A DNA stretch of 64,000 nucleotides from Bacteroidota bacterium (GCA_023423715.1 JAFAFC010000035.1:7137-71136); one strand, 5' to 3'. Numbered from the stretch's first letter, positions 1 through 8,984 are shown. Made by a program: numbers and translations. The notes: generated by a model from the letters alone, not told the origin.

Positions 1-575
1 TGGGTCGGAACAAACTTTCCAAAAGGGATATAAGCGCCGTCCCACGAATTGAAATTCAAATAGAAAGCGATGCTTAAATAACTAATTGCAATTAAAAACA
101 TCCCAAAAAACAATCGAAAAAGATTAAGATAAATTCGATCCGAAGTAGATATTAAGTGGATAATTACAAACACAATTAACGGCCACGTTGTTGGCAAAAA
201 GATAAAGTTGATTGCCAATAAAGAACCAATTAAAAGGTATTGGTTTTTATTACTTTGATCTTCAATATTCGTTAAAAGAAGTATAATAAAGGAATTGGTG
301 AATAACGAAATCGCAATTCCGATATCTAAACTACCGGGATAAAGAGCGAAAATAAAAAACGTATAAATGAAAAGCGGGACATGACTCTGGTAATTCAGGT
401 TTATTTTGTTGAATAAAAAATATCCCAGCGCAATTCCTGCAAAAGTAATAACCGCTGAAATCGCATTTATTGTATTGAAATCCAGAACGTTAAATGTAAT
501 TACTATAAAAAGCAAAAAAACAAGATAAACCGGTATCGAAAAAATATTGCTTTCCTTTGAAAGTAATTTGAACAT
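1..575 (-). CDS. DUF6427 family integral membrane protein (partial, C-terminus off the window)
   Basis: An open frame reads from an ATG at 575 on the minus strand to the window edge without a stop, giving about 191 residues. The protein is almost entirely hydrophobic, with runs such as IPVYLVFLLFIVITFNV and LIGSLLAINFIFLPTTWPL, so it should cross the inner membrane many times. Content and its divergent small neighbour resemble the flavobacterial DUF6427 family, whose function is unknown. A TAnnTTTG promoter box lies 17 bp upstream of the ATG. The C-terminus is missing only because the window starts here. Confidence 0.7.
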   Translation of the reverse strand, partial: MFKLLSKESNIFSIPVYLVFLLFIVITFNVLDFNTINAISAVITFAGIALGYFLFNKINLNYQSHVPLFIYTFFIFALYPGSLDIGIAISLFTNSFIILLLTNIEDQSNKNQYLLIGSLLAINFIFLPTTWPLIVFVIIHLISTSDRIYLNLFRLFFGMFLIAISYLSIAFYLNFNSWDGAYIPFGKFVPT

Positions 576-581
576 TTTTAT

Positions 582-589
582 TAAATTTG
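582..589 (+). promoter_or_regulatory. -7 box TAAATTTG for the small membrane gene at 617
   Basis: Exact match to the Bacteroidota -7 consensus TAnnTTTG, 27 bp before the ATG at 617. It shows that an upstream TTG at 587 cannot be the start, because that codon lies inside the promoter. It interleaves with the minus-strand box at 592-599. Confidence 0.6.
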
Positions 590-591
590 TG

Positions 592-599
592 CAAAGTTA
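592..599 (-). promoter_or_regulatory. -7 box TAACTTTG for the DUF6427 gene
   Basis: Exact TAnnTTTG match on the minus strand, 16 bp between the box and the ATG at 575. Its transcription start would fall on the plus-strand box at 582-589, so the two divergent promoters probably cannot be occupied together. Confidence 0.55.
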
Positions 600-616
600 A
601 TTTAAAAAAGAAAATA

Positions 617-847
617 ATGACAGCTTTCTGGTTATTCTTAGGTGGAGTTTTTAAATGGTCTTTCCAATTTTTCGAGCTTTTCGGAAATGTGTTAAACTGG
701 ATTCTGTTTATCGTAGCTTCTATTTTATTTATTTATTGGTGCGTAGTTCTAGTTAAAGATCTTGGAGGTGATGAAGATAAAGACTATTATTCGCCAACAG
801 CTGGAAAGTATCCATATTACGATCCCAAAATCTACAAAAAAGACTAA
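617..847 (+). CDS. DUF6341-like small membrane protein
   Basis: A 76-residue protein with one hydrophobic segment at about residues 25-45 (NWILFIVASILFIYWCVVLV) and a charged, tyrosine-rich tail (GKYPYYDP). Size, topology and the divergent DUF6427 neighbour fit the flavobacterial DUF6341 family, which has no known function. I start it at ATG 617 because the only upstream alternative, TTG 587, overlaps a promoter box. A strong terminator follows at once. Confidence 0.6.
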   Translation: MTAFWLFLGGVFKWSFQFFELFGNVLNWILFIVASILFIYWCVVLVKDLGGDEDKDYYSPTAGKYPYYDPKIYKKD

Positions 848-871
848 GGTTAATTAATTGATAAAAACCAT

Positions 872-906
872 AAAAAAAACCGTTCATTTTTTGAACGGTT
901 TTTTTA
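872..906. terminator. Bidirectional rho-independent terminator
   Basis: Perfect stem AACCGTTCA/TGAACGGTT (878-886 with 892-900) flanked by A-runs and T-runs on both sides. It lies between two convergent genes and can serve both. Confidence 0.85.
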
Positions 907-919
907 TGTTTTATTGATT

Positions 920-1372
920 TTAATCTTCGTACGTTGCATCGTGAATTGGCAATACCAATACCGGAATTGGAGAAGATTTGGTCAATGATTTGGTTAAACT
1001 TCCTACAAATACATCGTAGATACCACTTCGTCCATGAGATCCCATTACGATATAATTCGCTTCTTTTTCTTTTGCGTATTCCAAAATTAAATCTTTTGCA
1101 ATTCCTTGCTTCAATAGATGCTCACAATCTACACCTTGCGCGATTATGCGTTGTTCGATCGTGTTTAGACGGATAAGTTCTTCTTTAATCTCGTTTTGCT
1201 CTACTTCTGGGAAATACTGAAATCCCATATCTCCTATTGCAAACCCAATATCAGAGGGTGCAACATGTATCATGCAAATCTTACCATTTACTTCTTTCGC
1301 AAATTTTACGGCTCCTTCTACAAGTTTATCGGTCGCTTCACCGAAATCCACTGGCAATACAATATGTATCAT
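920..1372 (-). CDS. Universal stress protein (UspA family)
   Basis: A 150-residue single Usp domain, the usual length. It begins with the family strand MIHIVLPVDFGEAT and carries the nucleotide-binding motif G-x2-G-x9-G-S at residues 111-125 (GSHGRSG, then GS). Having this motif it belongs to the ATP-binding UspA/UspF-like group rather than the non-binding one. The likely role is stress survival through a nucleotide-dependent conformational switch; the target is unknown. It is a single gene, convergent with the small membrane gene and closed by a shared terminator. A box with one mismatch to TAnnTTTG (TAAATTTA) lies about 30 bp upstream. Confidence 0.9.
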   Translation of the reverse strand: MIHIVLPVDFGEATDKLVEGAVKFAKEVNGKICMIHVAPSDIGFAIGDMGFQYFPEVEQNEIKEELIRLNTIEQRIIAQGVDCEHLLKQGIAKDLILEYAKEKEANYIVMGSHGRSGIYDVFVGSLTKSLTKSSPIPVLVLPIHDATYED

Positions 1373-1593
1373 AATCTTGGTTTTTATTGTTTCCTAAATT
1401 TACGACTTATTTTTTGGATCGTCAATTATCACAAGATGCTTTTCGTCATTTTTAATGGGATTTAACAAAGAATTTGAGCAACAATTCCAAATTTTTAATA
1501 AATGCCGTTAATCTTCGTTAAAATTCGTTTCTATACTTTAAGAAATGATTGCAGCATGAGAATTAGAGATAATTTTAGCAGCAAATAGGTTGT

Positions 1594-2409
1594 ATGAAGA
1601 AACTTTTATTTTTTGCCTTTCTACTATGTTTTAGCGTGATTTTTTCACAAACGAAAGTCGTCATTGGGACGGTTCTTTCGGATAATGAGGTTGCTTTAGC
1701 GGGAACTTTGGTGATTAACTTGCGTACCGAGCAAAAAACGGGCACCAACCAAGAAGGTTTTTTTCTTATTGAAGCTTGGGAAGGAGACGAGTTGCGTTTC
1801 GTTCGTGGGGGATTCGAAAGAAAAGAGATTGTTGTCACTTCAGATATGCTGAAAAGCCCTTTACGACTTTCCTTAAAACCTATGGAACAATTGATTCCGG
1901 AGGTTGAAATTGGTTTTAAACCTTCTGGAAATCTGCGTAAAGATATTGCCCGACTTGAGACAAATTACGATCGCCAAGTTTCTAGCCTTAATTCCGGACT
2001 TAATTCCTATATGCGAAAACCGCTAACAGAAGTTATGCCTTCTAATAAAACACCGTCCGCTTTCCGAGGTCCGGATTATAATGCGGGACAAGTGGATATT
2101 GTTAAAGCGATTGGCGCATTGGTGTCTTTGGTTAGTAAAGCCACAAAAGAAAAACCCAAAGGTGTTGATTTTAGCGATCGGGAGAAGTTTTTTGTCAAAA
2201 TAAAAGCGGCAATCGACCTTGATCTCTTTGCTAATATGGGTTATCGAGACTATGATCTGGATCGACTAATTGCGTATGCTGATAAACGCTATTCTTTAAC
2301 GAAAACCTATCACCAGAATTTTAATATCAACGCTATTGTTGGTTATCTGAAAATGGCTGCATTGGATTTTAAAAAAGTGGAAAAGAAAGATGCGAATCCA
2401 TTGCCTTAG
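1594..2409 (+). CDS. Secreted protein with carboxypeptidase-regulatory-like domain (copy 1)
   Basis: A 271-residue protein with a signal peptide ending near FSVIFSQTK. Residues about 20-105 read as a carboxypeptidase-D regulatory-like (transthyretin-fold) beta sandwich: GTVLSDNEVALAGTLVIN, a NQEGFFLIEA strand, and a DELRFVRGGFERKE segment. The remaining 160 residues are charged and unlike anything I recognise. The domain is common at the N-terminus of Bacteroidota outer-membrane proteins, but no TonB-type barrel follows here. The next gene is a diverged copy, overlapping by 20 bp, so the two are co-transcribed. Role unknown; periplasmic or surface location inferred from the signal peptide. 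Confidence 0.75.
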   Translation: MKKLLFFAFLLCFSVIFSQTKVVIGTVLSDNEVALAGTLVINLRTEQKTGTNQEGFFLIEAWEGDELRFVRGGFERKEIVVTSDMLKSPLRLSLKPMEQLIPEVEIGFKPSGNLRKDIARLETNYDRQVSSLNSGLNSYMRKPLTEVMPSNKTPSAFRGPDYNAGQVDIVKAIGALVSLVSKATKEKPKGVDFSDREKFFVKIKAAIDLDLFANMGYRDYDLDRLIAYADKRYSLTKTYHQNFNINAIVGYLKMAALDFKKVEKKDANPLP

Positions 2410-3136
2410 TTCCTTCGTTTTTCTATTTGGTTTTAGCGTAATTTTTGCGCAAACTACCTTGGTTGGAAAAGTCTTTTCTGTTGACGGTGATCCTGTAAAC
2501 GGAGTAGAAGTGCATAATTTGAGCAGAAAAACGATGGTGAAAACTTCTCAAGACGGGAGTTTTTCAATCGGTGTTTCTTTAAATGATGATATTCGTTTCG
2601 TGCGGAAAGGATATGAACGACTGGATTTATTGATTAATTCATCTCACTTAAATTCGGAACTCATTTTAAAACTTAAACCCTATTATATTCCTATTGAAGA
2701 AGTGAAAATTGGGTATAAAGTCAGTGGTAATATTGCCAAAGACTCCAAGCATTTTGGCGATTCGGAAGAATTGAATGAAGCAAAAATTGAATTAGGGCAA
2801 TACATTATGAAAGAGTCGGCTCCAAGCGTTATGGCAAGGCGTCCTGATCAATTTGTACAACCTGTTGGGCCTGGATTTAGTGTTGGAGCAATAAAAGATA
2901 AATGGGATGACACCTTGTTAGTTCAAGAACTTGTAAGCGCTTTAACCAAAGACTACTTTCTTAATCAATTGGAGCTGAAGGAAACTCAGATTGAAGCTTT
3001 TATTCGATATGTTTTTATTGGATTTAATCGGCGAGATATGTTAAAATACGGCTTCATATCAACTTCGGATTTAATGAGATTCGTTACGAAAGCCGATAAA
3101 GATCTTGCTGGATTTAAGAATTTTAAATTAAAGTAA
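2390..3136 (+). CDS. Secreted protein with carboxypeptidase-regulatory-like domain (copy 2)
   Basis: A 248-residue paralogue of the preceding gene. The signal peptide ends near FSVIFAQTT. The shared module has the same order: VFSVDGDPVNGVEVHNLS, SQDGSFSIG, DDIRFVRKGYERLD, then (E)VKIGYKVSGNIAKD matching copy 1's (E)VEIGFKPSGNLRKD. After that point the two proteins diverge. The start ATG lies inside the end of copy 1 in another frame; it is the start that yields the signal peptide. Function unknown. The C-terminal half contains a helical segment (TKDYFLNQLELKETQIEAF) but no known motif. Confidence 0.75.
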   Translation: MRIHCLSSFVFLFGFSVIFAQTTLVGKVFSVDGDPVNGVEVHNLSRKTMVKTSQDGSFSIGVSLNDDIRFVRKGYERLDLLINSSHLNSELILKLKPYYIPIEEVKIGYKVSGNIAKDSKHFGDSEELNEAKIELGQYIMKESAPSVMARRPDQFVQPVGPGFSVGAIKDKWDDTLLVQELVSALTKDYFLNQLELKETQIEAFIRYVFIGFNRRDMLKYGFISTSDLMRFVTKADKDLAGFKNFKLK

Positions 3137-3299
3137 ACCGTGTTTTAATGAATAATAATCCTACTTCATATAGTGTAATTTACTGATTATTAATAGATTA
3201 TTATTTAGTGTTTTTAATATGTTAAAATTATCATAAAATTTGGTACACGAATTGCATACATAATTTCGATGAAAATTATCGGAGATTCCGAAAACACAA

Positions 3300-4031
3300 A
3301 TGAATAAAAATGTAATCATAGCGGCAATTGCTTCTCTAGGTTTCATAATTGGCCTGGCAGTTTTGGGTAGTGCTATAAAAAACAGGAACAAATCTGAAAA
3401 CACCATTTCAGTTACCGGTCTTGGTACGAAGACGTTTACTTCAGATTTAATTACTTGGTCTGGGAATTTTTCTAGAAACAGCTATGAGCTCAAAGCTGCC
3501 TACGATGCGCTTGCAAATGATCGTAAAGTCATTGAGAATTATTTGATTTCAAAAGGAATCAAAAAAGAGGAGATGGTTTTTTCTGCAGTGGACATTCAAA
3601 AGCAATTTGATTACAGTACCGATCCCAATGGCGGTAGTCGCCAAACCTTTTCTGGGTATCAATTATCACAAACCGTTTCTTTAGAAAGCAAAGATGTTGT
3701 TCGATTGGAAAATCTTTCGCGTAATATTACCGAAATGATTAACCTTGGAATTGAATTTACATCTTCGCCACCAAGCTATTTTTACACAAAATTAGCTGAT
3801 GTAAAGCAACAAATGATTGCTGATGCAACGAAAGATGCTAAAAATCGTGCCGAAAAGATTGCTGAGAACTCCGGAAGTAGCCTTGGAAATTTGAAAAACG
3901 CAACAATGGGTGTTATTCAAATTACAGCGCCGAATTCCAATGAAGAGTTTTCGTATGGTGGAACATTCAACACGGCATCTAAAGAAAAAGAAGCACGTAT
4001 TACGATTAAACTAGAATACGAAGTCGACTAA
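3300..4031 (+). CDS. SIMPL domain protein (DUF541)
   Basis: A 243-residue protein with an N-terminal membrane anchor (residues about 5-25, VIIAAIASLGFIIGLAVLGSA) followed by a SIMPL/DUF541 domain. Typical features are the opening ENTISVTGLGTKTFTSDLITW, the GYQLSQTVSLESKD strand and the late DAKNRAEKIAENSGSSLGNL helix. The family includes periplasmic or membrane-bound homologues of E. coli YggE, implicated in oxidative-stress tolerance; the biochemical role is unsettled. It ends 4 bp inside the convergent acetyltransferase gene, so the two 3' ends overlap. Confidence 0.85.
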   Translation: MNKNVIIAAIASLGFIIGLAVLGSAIKNRNKSENTISVTGLGTKTFTSDLITWSGNFSRNSYELKAAYDALANDRKVIENYLISKGIKKEEMVFSAVDIQKQFDYSTDPNGGSRQTFSGYQLSQTVSLESKDVVRLENLSRNITEMINLGIEFTSSPPSYFYTKLADVKQQMIADATKDAKNRAEKIAENSGSSLGNLKNATMGVIQITAPNSNEEFSYGGTFNTASKEKEARITIKLEYEVD

Positions 4032-4543
4032 AATCGATACACAATATCGTACAATTCTTCTTTAATTAGATCGGTGTCTTCCACATTCCAAGAAGTCATT
4101 AAATACAAATTCAACGCAGATTTTCCTGGCCCATAACTTGGCTGAACATAGTCTTTGTCCGAAACTACAAAACCATTACGTTCATAAAAAGCAATTCTAC
4201 TTTTTGCTAGTTCATCTTGGTCTTCAGGTTCGACTTCTAAAACAATCCTTGAATGTTCTTTGTTTAAATTTTGCATGACTTGGCTGCCCATATTTTGACC
4301 ACGAAAATCTGGAAAAACCTCAAAATGTTCAATGTAAAGGAATTCGCTGAGGTTCCATACAACTAAATACCCTATACTTTCCCCTTCTAAACTGATCGTT
4401 TTAATAGACGCATGCGGGTTTTTGAATAATGCTAAAAACTGTTCATCACTTCGTCTTTCATTTTCAGGAAAAGCCGTAAGATATGAGTCATAAATTTTCT
4501 TGAGACGAAAATCATCCGCGGTAAGAATTGATAAAAATTCCAT
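4028..4543 (-). CDS. GNAT family N-acetyltransferase
   Basis: A 171-residue GNAT domain. The acetyl-CoA pyrophosphate-binding loop is RGQNMGSQ at residues 81-88 (R/Q-x-x-G-x-G/A type), preceded by the usual strand LYIEHFEVFPDF and followed by the ARIAFYERNGF-like segment (SRIAFYERNGFVV). The substrate cannot be told from sequence. It is the last gene of a minus-strand run bshA, DUF2851, PspC-like, GNAT; 15 bp separate it from the PspC-like gene. Its 3' end overlaps the SIMPL gene by 4 bp. Confidence 0.85.
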   Translation of the reverse strand: MEFLSILTADDFRLKKIYDSYLTAFPENERRSDEQFLALFKNPHASIKTISLEGESIGYLVVWNLSEFLYIEHFEVFPDFRGQNMGSQVMQNLNKEHSRIVLEVEPEDQDELAKSRIAFYERNGFVVSDKDYVQPSYGPGKSALNLYLMTSWNVEDTDLIKEELYDIVYRF

Positions 4544-4558
4544 CTTAAAAATAGAGTA

Positions 4559-4780
4559 TTAAAGGTCGAAAACGCTAGGTCTTCTTACAAAGAAAATGTC
4601 TTTTACCCAAAGCAAAAAGGCCATTCCTAAATAAAACAAAAAGAAAATTCCTGCTGTCGCAAAGGTTGAATAAATGAAGAAAACTCGAAGTTTGGATACC
4701 GGAATACCCAATTTGGTTCCCATTCTCGTAAGAACACCAAACCACTCTCGTTCTGCTTTATGACGGATGTTTTCTAACAT
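4559..4780 (-). CDS. PspC-domain small membrane protein
   Basis: A 73-residue protein. The N-terminal half contains the PspC-like segment GVLTRMGTKLGIPVSKLRVFFIY, and one or two hydrophobic stretches follow (TFATAGIFFLFYLGMAFLLW). Homologues are usually annotated as PspC family transcriptional regulators; PspC is an inner-membrane component of the phage-shock response in enterobacteria, but no pspA or pspB is present here. It lies 6 bp after the DUF2851 gene, a pairing I recognise from other flavobacteria. Confidence 0.75.
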   Translation of the reverse strand: MLENIRHKAEREWFGVLTRMGTKLGIPVSKLRVFFIYSTFATAGIFFLFYLGMAFLLWVKDIFFVRRPSVFDL

Positions 4781-4786
4781 AGTATA

Positions 4787-6049
4787 TCAAGATTGCATGA
4801 GCTGAAATCCTATGCTGCAAGATAGACATTTTTTGTGGGAACAAAAAGTCTTGTGTTGGTATAAAAGTGCTTGAGAATCCAGTGCGGAAGTCACAGGAAT
4901 TTGGAGGTTTTTCCAAGCTGTGATGAGGTTGTTTTCTTCGGGTTTTATTTGGCGATAGATTTCCAAGATCTGTTCAATTTTTTCCTCATCTTGATTTCGG
5001 AAATAGAAATATTGAAATGGTAAAATTGTATTTAGCAAAAGGCGATCAATAAAAGCTGAACTAAGTGTTTTTGAATAGACTTTTTCAGATGCTTTTCCTA
5101 ATGTGAAATGAGAATCCCAATACGTAGTAGCGTGAATGGTTTTAAACGGAGTAACAAGTTCGGAATAGTTCGACGAATTAATTAGTTTTGAGAATAAATT
5201 TGGAATCTGATGATACACGTTAGCCAATTGCGACAAACGAATCGGTGGAAAATTGTCCGGTCTTAGTTTTGAAAATTGAGGTTTGAATTCGTTAGGATTT
5301 AATTGAAATTTGGTTTTCAAATAGTCGTACTCGGTTTTCCAAATTCGGCTTTGCTCATCAATTGTTTCGGTTAATAAACCTGCCTTTCCAAGAAATAATG
5401 CTTCTAATTGGACAGCCGAATTTCTTGTTTTCTGAACTACTTTAAACGGAATATTTTCTGCCCAATTTTTAAATTGAAAGGCATTCACTTTCAGCCCAAA
5501 AGCGTAGGAGATGTGATGAAAAAACACTTCTTCCAAATCGTTTTTAAGATTTTCTAAATCGCATTGAATTTGATTGGCTTTTTCATCCAATTTTTGAATA
5601 ACCAACTCTTCTGAAAACTGAAACGGAATATGATTTGGCTTCAAAATGCCCTCGCACGGAATAAAAGATTGCGAATCGTCAACCTTTTGATAGCGATTAA
5701 TGACATCTTCCGAAATGTGATTTTTAAGGACTAAAGTCGGAATGTTTTTGGCATACAACTCTTCTAAACGAATATCTTCTTCGTAAACAACATGAAGGAT
5801 GACATTGTCAAAATGCTCATCTCTACTATGTTTATGAAGATTCCAGTCCGAAGCTTTTATATGCAATTCGATCGGACCGCAAAATGTGATGTTGCTCAGT
5901 TTTATTTTTGCATCAAGAAAATCGGGACCCGAATTTTTGTTCCAAAATCCGTAATTCAAAACTTCAATACGATTTCCTTCTGTATCTTCAAAATTGGTAT
6001 TTCTGAAAATCTTAAAATTCCATACGTATTGTAGAAGTTTCTCAGTCAC
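4787..6049 (-). CDS. DUF2851 family protein
   Basis: A 420-residue soluble protein of the Bacteroidota-specific DUF2851 family. Recognisable features are the opening LLQYVWNFKIF, then GNRIEVLNYGFWNKNSGPDFLDAKIKL, and the IELHIKASDWNLHKHSRD block. Four C-terminal cysteines (CSHKKCLSCSIGFQ) suggest a small metal-binding end. Function is unknown; some members have been compared with restriction-like nuclease folds, which I cannot judge here. Its start overlaps the end of bshA by 8 bp, so it is translated from the same message. Confidence 0.85.
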   Translation of the reverse strand: MTEKLLQYVWNFKIFRNTNFEDTEGNRIEVLNYGFWNKNSGPDFLDAKIKLSNITFCGPIELHIKASDWNLHKHSRDEHFDNVILHVVYEEDIRLEELYAKNIPTLVLKNHISEDVINRYQKVDDSQSFIPCEGILKPNHIPFQFSEELVIQKLDEKANQIQCDLENLKNDLEEVFFHHISYAFGLKVNAFQFKNWAENIPFKVVQKTRNSAVQLEALFLGKAGLLTETIDEQSRIWKTEYDYLKTKFQLNPNEFKPQFSKLRPDNFPPIRLSQLANVYHQIPNLFSKLINSSNYSELVTPFKTIHATTYWDSHFTLGKASEKVYSKTLSSAFIDRLLLNTILPFQYFYFRNQDEEKIEQILEIYRQIKPEENNLITAWKNLQIPVTSALDSQALLYQHKTFCSHKKCLSCSIGFQLMQS

Positions 6050-7202
6050 AGTTTTTTACATGAAGTTTCTTTTCGGTAAAATCGTCAATCGTTTTTCGAT
6101 ACATTTCTTCATATTCTGGAAGAATGTTTTGCAAATCAAACTTAAGCGCTTGTTTTTTTGCGTTTTCACGCATCGTTGCCAAAAGATCGTCGTTACTTAG
6201 AATCTTAATCGCATAATTGCTCATAGCTTCTACATTTCCAACTTCGGCTAGAAAACCTGTTTCGCCTTGAATATTCACTTCAGGAATTCCACCTGCATTC
6301 GAACTGACCACTGGAGTAGAGGCTGCCATCGCTTCCAAAGCTGCCAAACCAAAACTTTCTTGCTCCGAAGGAAGTAGGAAAACGTCTGACAATTCCAGAA
6401 TTCGATATAGATCATTCACTTTTCCTAAAAGCCTGATTTTGTCTATCAATTCTGGGTTTTCTTCTAAAAATTGAGTGATTTTTTCCATTTCTGGACCTTC
6501 ACCAATGATAATCAGTTTGGATTTTACTTTCGCATGAACGTTTTTGAAAATTTGCAATACATCTTCAATTCGTTTTACAGGACGAAGATTGGAAACGTGA
6601 ATCAGAATTTTTTCGTCAGGATTTGCAAATTGACCTCGCTGACACGTTTTATTGTTGATGAATTCCTTGTTGTCAATAAAGTTATTGATGACTTGAATGT
6701 CTTTTCTGATGTTGAAAATTTGGAGTGTATCTTTTTTCAAACTTTCGGAAACCGTTGTAATCGCATCCGATTGGTTGATGGAAAACTCAACCGCGTGTTT
6801 ATAACTTGGGTGTTGTCCAACTAACGTAATATCGGTTCCGTGAAGCGTTGTTACCAACGGAATATCTTTCCCTTCGCATTTCAACATTTGCTTTGCTGTA
6901 AAAGCTGCGTAAGCGTATGGAATCGCGTAATGTGCATGCAAAAGATCGAGTTTGTATAAATTTACAACTCGATAGATCATCGATGACAATGCGATATCGT
7001 AGGGCTGATATTGAAATAACGGATATGTCTGAACATTAACCTTATGGAAAAATATATTCGGGTTGGTAATGTCTAGGCGCGCAGGTAGATTATTAGAAAT
7101 AAAATGAACTTCATACCCTTTGTTGGCTAAAGACATTCCTAATTCCGTCGCTACAATACCACTTCCCCCGTATGTCGGATAACAAAGAATTCCGATTTTC
7201 AT
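6042..7202 (-). CDS. bshA: N-acetyl-alpha-D-glucosaminyl L-malate synthase
   Basis: A 386-residue GT4 (GT-B fold) glycosyltransferase. It starts with the BshA signature MKIGILCYPTYGGSGIVA and has LHAHYAIPYAYAA and the GT4 donor-binding E-x7-E motif in EQESFGLAALE. BshA joins UDP-GlcNAc to L-malate, the first step of bacillithiol synthesis, the low-molecular-weight thiol of Bacillota and many Bacteroidota. bshB and bshC are not in the window. It leads an apparent operon with DUF2851, PspC-like and GNAT genes. Only a one-mismatch promoter box (TATATTTA) is visible upstream. Confidence 0.93.
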   Translation of the reverse strand: MKIGILCYPTYGGSGIVATELGMSLANKGYEVHFISNNLPARLDITNPNIFFHKVNVQTYPLFQYQPYDIALSSMIYRVVNLYKLDLLHAHYAIPYAYAAFTAKQMLKCEGKDIPLVTTLHGTDITLVGQHPSYKHAVEFSINQSDAITTVSESLKKDTLQIFNIRKDIQVINNFIDNKEFINNKTCQRGQFANPDEKILIHVSNLRPVKRIEDVLQIFKNVHAKVKSKLIIIGEGPEMEKITQFLEENPELIDKIRLLGKVNDLYRILELSDVFLLPSEQESFGLAALEAMAASTPVVSSNAGGIPEVNIQGETGFLAEVGNVEAMSNYAIKILSNDDLLATMRENAKKQALKFDLQNILPEYEEMYRKTIDDFTEKKLHVKNCD

Positions 7203-7264
7203 TGCTTTTATCTTTATATAATTATGAGTCTAAATATACGGACAAATGAAATTTTTGTACGCGT

Positions 7265-8959
7265 TTATTTTGATTTTTTTTCTTGATCGATTCCCATTCC
7301 GTATGGAAGTTTTTCGTTAATTACCACTGGTAAACGTCCGTGAATTTTTGTTTCTCCTAAAAGCGCTCTCGCTGTTGAAATCATCGAATCATCGTTGTTT
7401 TCATACGAAACTAATACGGTAGAGACGGGATCAATATTGATGTCAGCCAAAGCATATGGACTTCCAAATACATTTAATATAACTTGGTTTTTCGAAGCAA
7501 GATCCGCAAGAACTTTTTTACTTTCTGCTGAAATTTTATATGGTTTGTATGCCGTAGAATTGTCTTTATGGAACCCAACGATTACTTTAGAATTTGCTGG
7601 AATGCTTCCTATTTCATTCGCTTTTTTAACAATAAGCGTCGTCGATAGATTCATTTCCTTAATGAAAGCTTCCGATGGTGCTTCTTCCAAGGGAACGTAA
7701 TAATACGTTGTTTTGCAATCCAAGGGTAACATTTTTTGGGTATCCTTCAACAGAGTAATTGCATTAGCATACATTTTTTGATTGACCATTTTGTGATCAG
7801 GTGAATTCAAATCTTCGTTAATGTTTTTAGGGTCACGATTTTCATATTTGTCTAAACCTAAATAGTATTTTGTCAAAAGAATTTTCTTTACACTTTCTTC
7901 CACTCGATTTTGGGAAATTTCTCCTTTATCAATCGCTGCTTGGATCCGTTTTTTCCCATTTGAAACTTCTTGAGAGAAAAGCATGATGTCATTTCCTGCT
8001 TTAAAAGCCAATGCGTCCAATTCTCCCGGACTGTATTTATTAGCTACGGCTCCCATATTTAGGGCGTCTGTGATAATTAAACCTTTATAACCTAATTTGT
8101 TTTTCAACAAATCGGTAATGACACTTTTCGAAACCGAAGCAGGAACGTTTTTTCCTTTCTCAATCGCTGGAACGTACAAATGTGCAACCATAATTCCGCC
8201 GATTCCTTTGTTGATTAAGTTTTTGAAAGGTGCTAATTCTACTTCTTCTAATCTTTTTTTGTTATGGCTAACTACGGGAATATCGTAATGAGAATCAACA
8301 TCTGTGTCACCATGACCTGGGAAATGCTTGATCGCCGCCAGAATTTTATTGTTTTGTAAACCGTTAGAATAGGCTAGGGCAGATTGTGTCACATTATTTA
8401 CATCCGAACCAAAACTACGATTTCCGATAATTGGATTCTTTGGATTGGTATTTACATCAACCACAGGTGCGAAATCCCAGTTGATTCCCATTCTTTTACT
8501 ATCTTTTGCGATAAGCGCCGACATTTCAGTAATCAATGATTTATCTTGAATTGCTCCAAGTGTTATTGCCCAAGGAAGCTTGTAAGCTGTATTAATTCTT
8601 TGGAATAATCCCCATTCAGCATCCATTCCAACTAATAAAGGAACTTTTGATTTGGCTTGAAACTCATTTAGCAGTTCAATTTCTCGCGCGGCATCGTCTT
8701 GCATTAAAATTAAACCTCCGATTTTATCTTGTACAACAATGTTTCTGATGTTGTTAATGAAGTCTTCACCTTTGTTGGTATATAAAGCAACAATGAATAA
8801 TTGACCTAATTTTTCATCTTGTGAAAGATTTTTATACGTTGTATTTACCCATTGTTCCGCCTTTTGTTGGTCTGCTTTTGAGTAATTTTGAGGGATATAT
8901 TGTGCGTTTAAGTTGGCTAAACCTAGCATACAGCCTATAATTCCGATGAATACTTTCAT
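7265..8959 (-). CDS. Glycoside hydrolase family 3 beta-N-acetylhexosaminidase, secreted
   Basis: A 564-residue exported enzyme (signal peptide ending near LANLNAQY). The GH3 N-terminal barrel carries the NagZ-type signature KHFPGHGDTD at residues 211-220 with DSH at 222-224; the Asp-His pair acts as general acid/base in this subgroup. The nucleophile is expected to be Asp298 in IITDALNMGA. It should remove terminal beta-linked N-acetylhexosamine from peptidoglycan fragments or glycans. Many Bacteroidota homologues carry an additional C-terminal beta-lactamase-like domain; this one stops after a short C-terminal GH3 domain. Transcribed alone from a TACATTTG box. Confidence 0.9.
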   Translation of the reverse strand: MKVFIGIIGCMLGLANLNAQYIPQNYSKADQQKAEQWVNTTYKNLSQDEKLGQLFIVALYTNKGEDFINNIRNIVVQDKIGGLILMQDDAAREIELLNEFQAKSKVPLLVGMDAEWGLFQRINTAYKLPWAITLGAIQDKSLITEMSALIAKDSKRMGINWDFAPVVDVNTNPKNPIIGNRSFGSDVNNVTQSALAYSNGLQNNKILAAIKHFPGHGDTDVDSHYDIPVVSHNKKRLEEVELAPFKNLINKGIGGIMVAHLYVPAIEKGKNVPASVSKSVITDLLKNKLGYKGLIITDALNMGAVANKYSPGELDALAFKAGNDIMLFSQEVSNGKKRIQAAIDKGEISQNRVEESVKKILLTKYYLGLDKYENRDPKNINEDLNSPDHKMVNQKMYANAITLLKDTQKMLPLDCKTTYYYVPLEEAPSEAFIKEMNLSTTLIVKKANEIGSIPANSKVIVGFHKDNSTAYKPYKISAESKKVLADLASKNQVILNVFGSPYALADINIDPVSTVLVSYENNDDSMISTARALLGETKIHGRLPVVINEKLPYGMGIDQEKKSK

Positions 8960-8984
8960 TTTCCTGTTGAATAATGTATTTTAG

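Noticed and set aside
587..616. TTG start at 587 for the small membrane gene
   Set aside because: The codon lies in an exact TAnnTTTG promoter box; ATG 617 fits the family.
3161..3406. A minus-strand 81-residue frame upstream of and across the SIMPL gene start
   Set aside because: It overlaps the SIMPL start and has the composition of AT-rich non-coding DNA.
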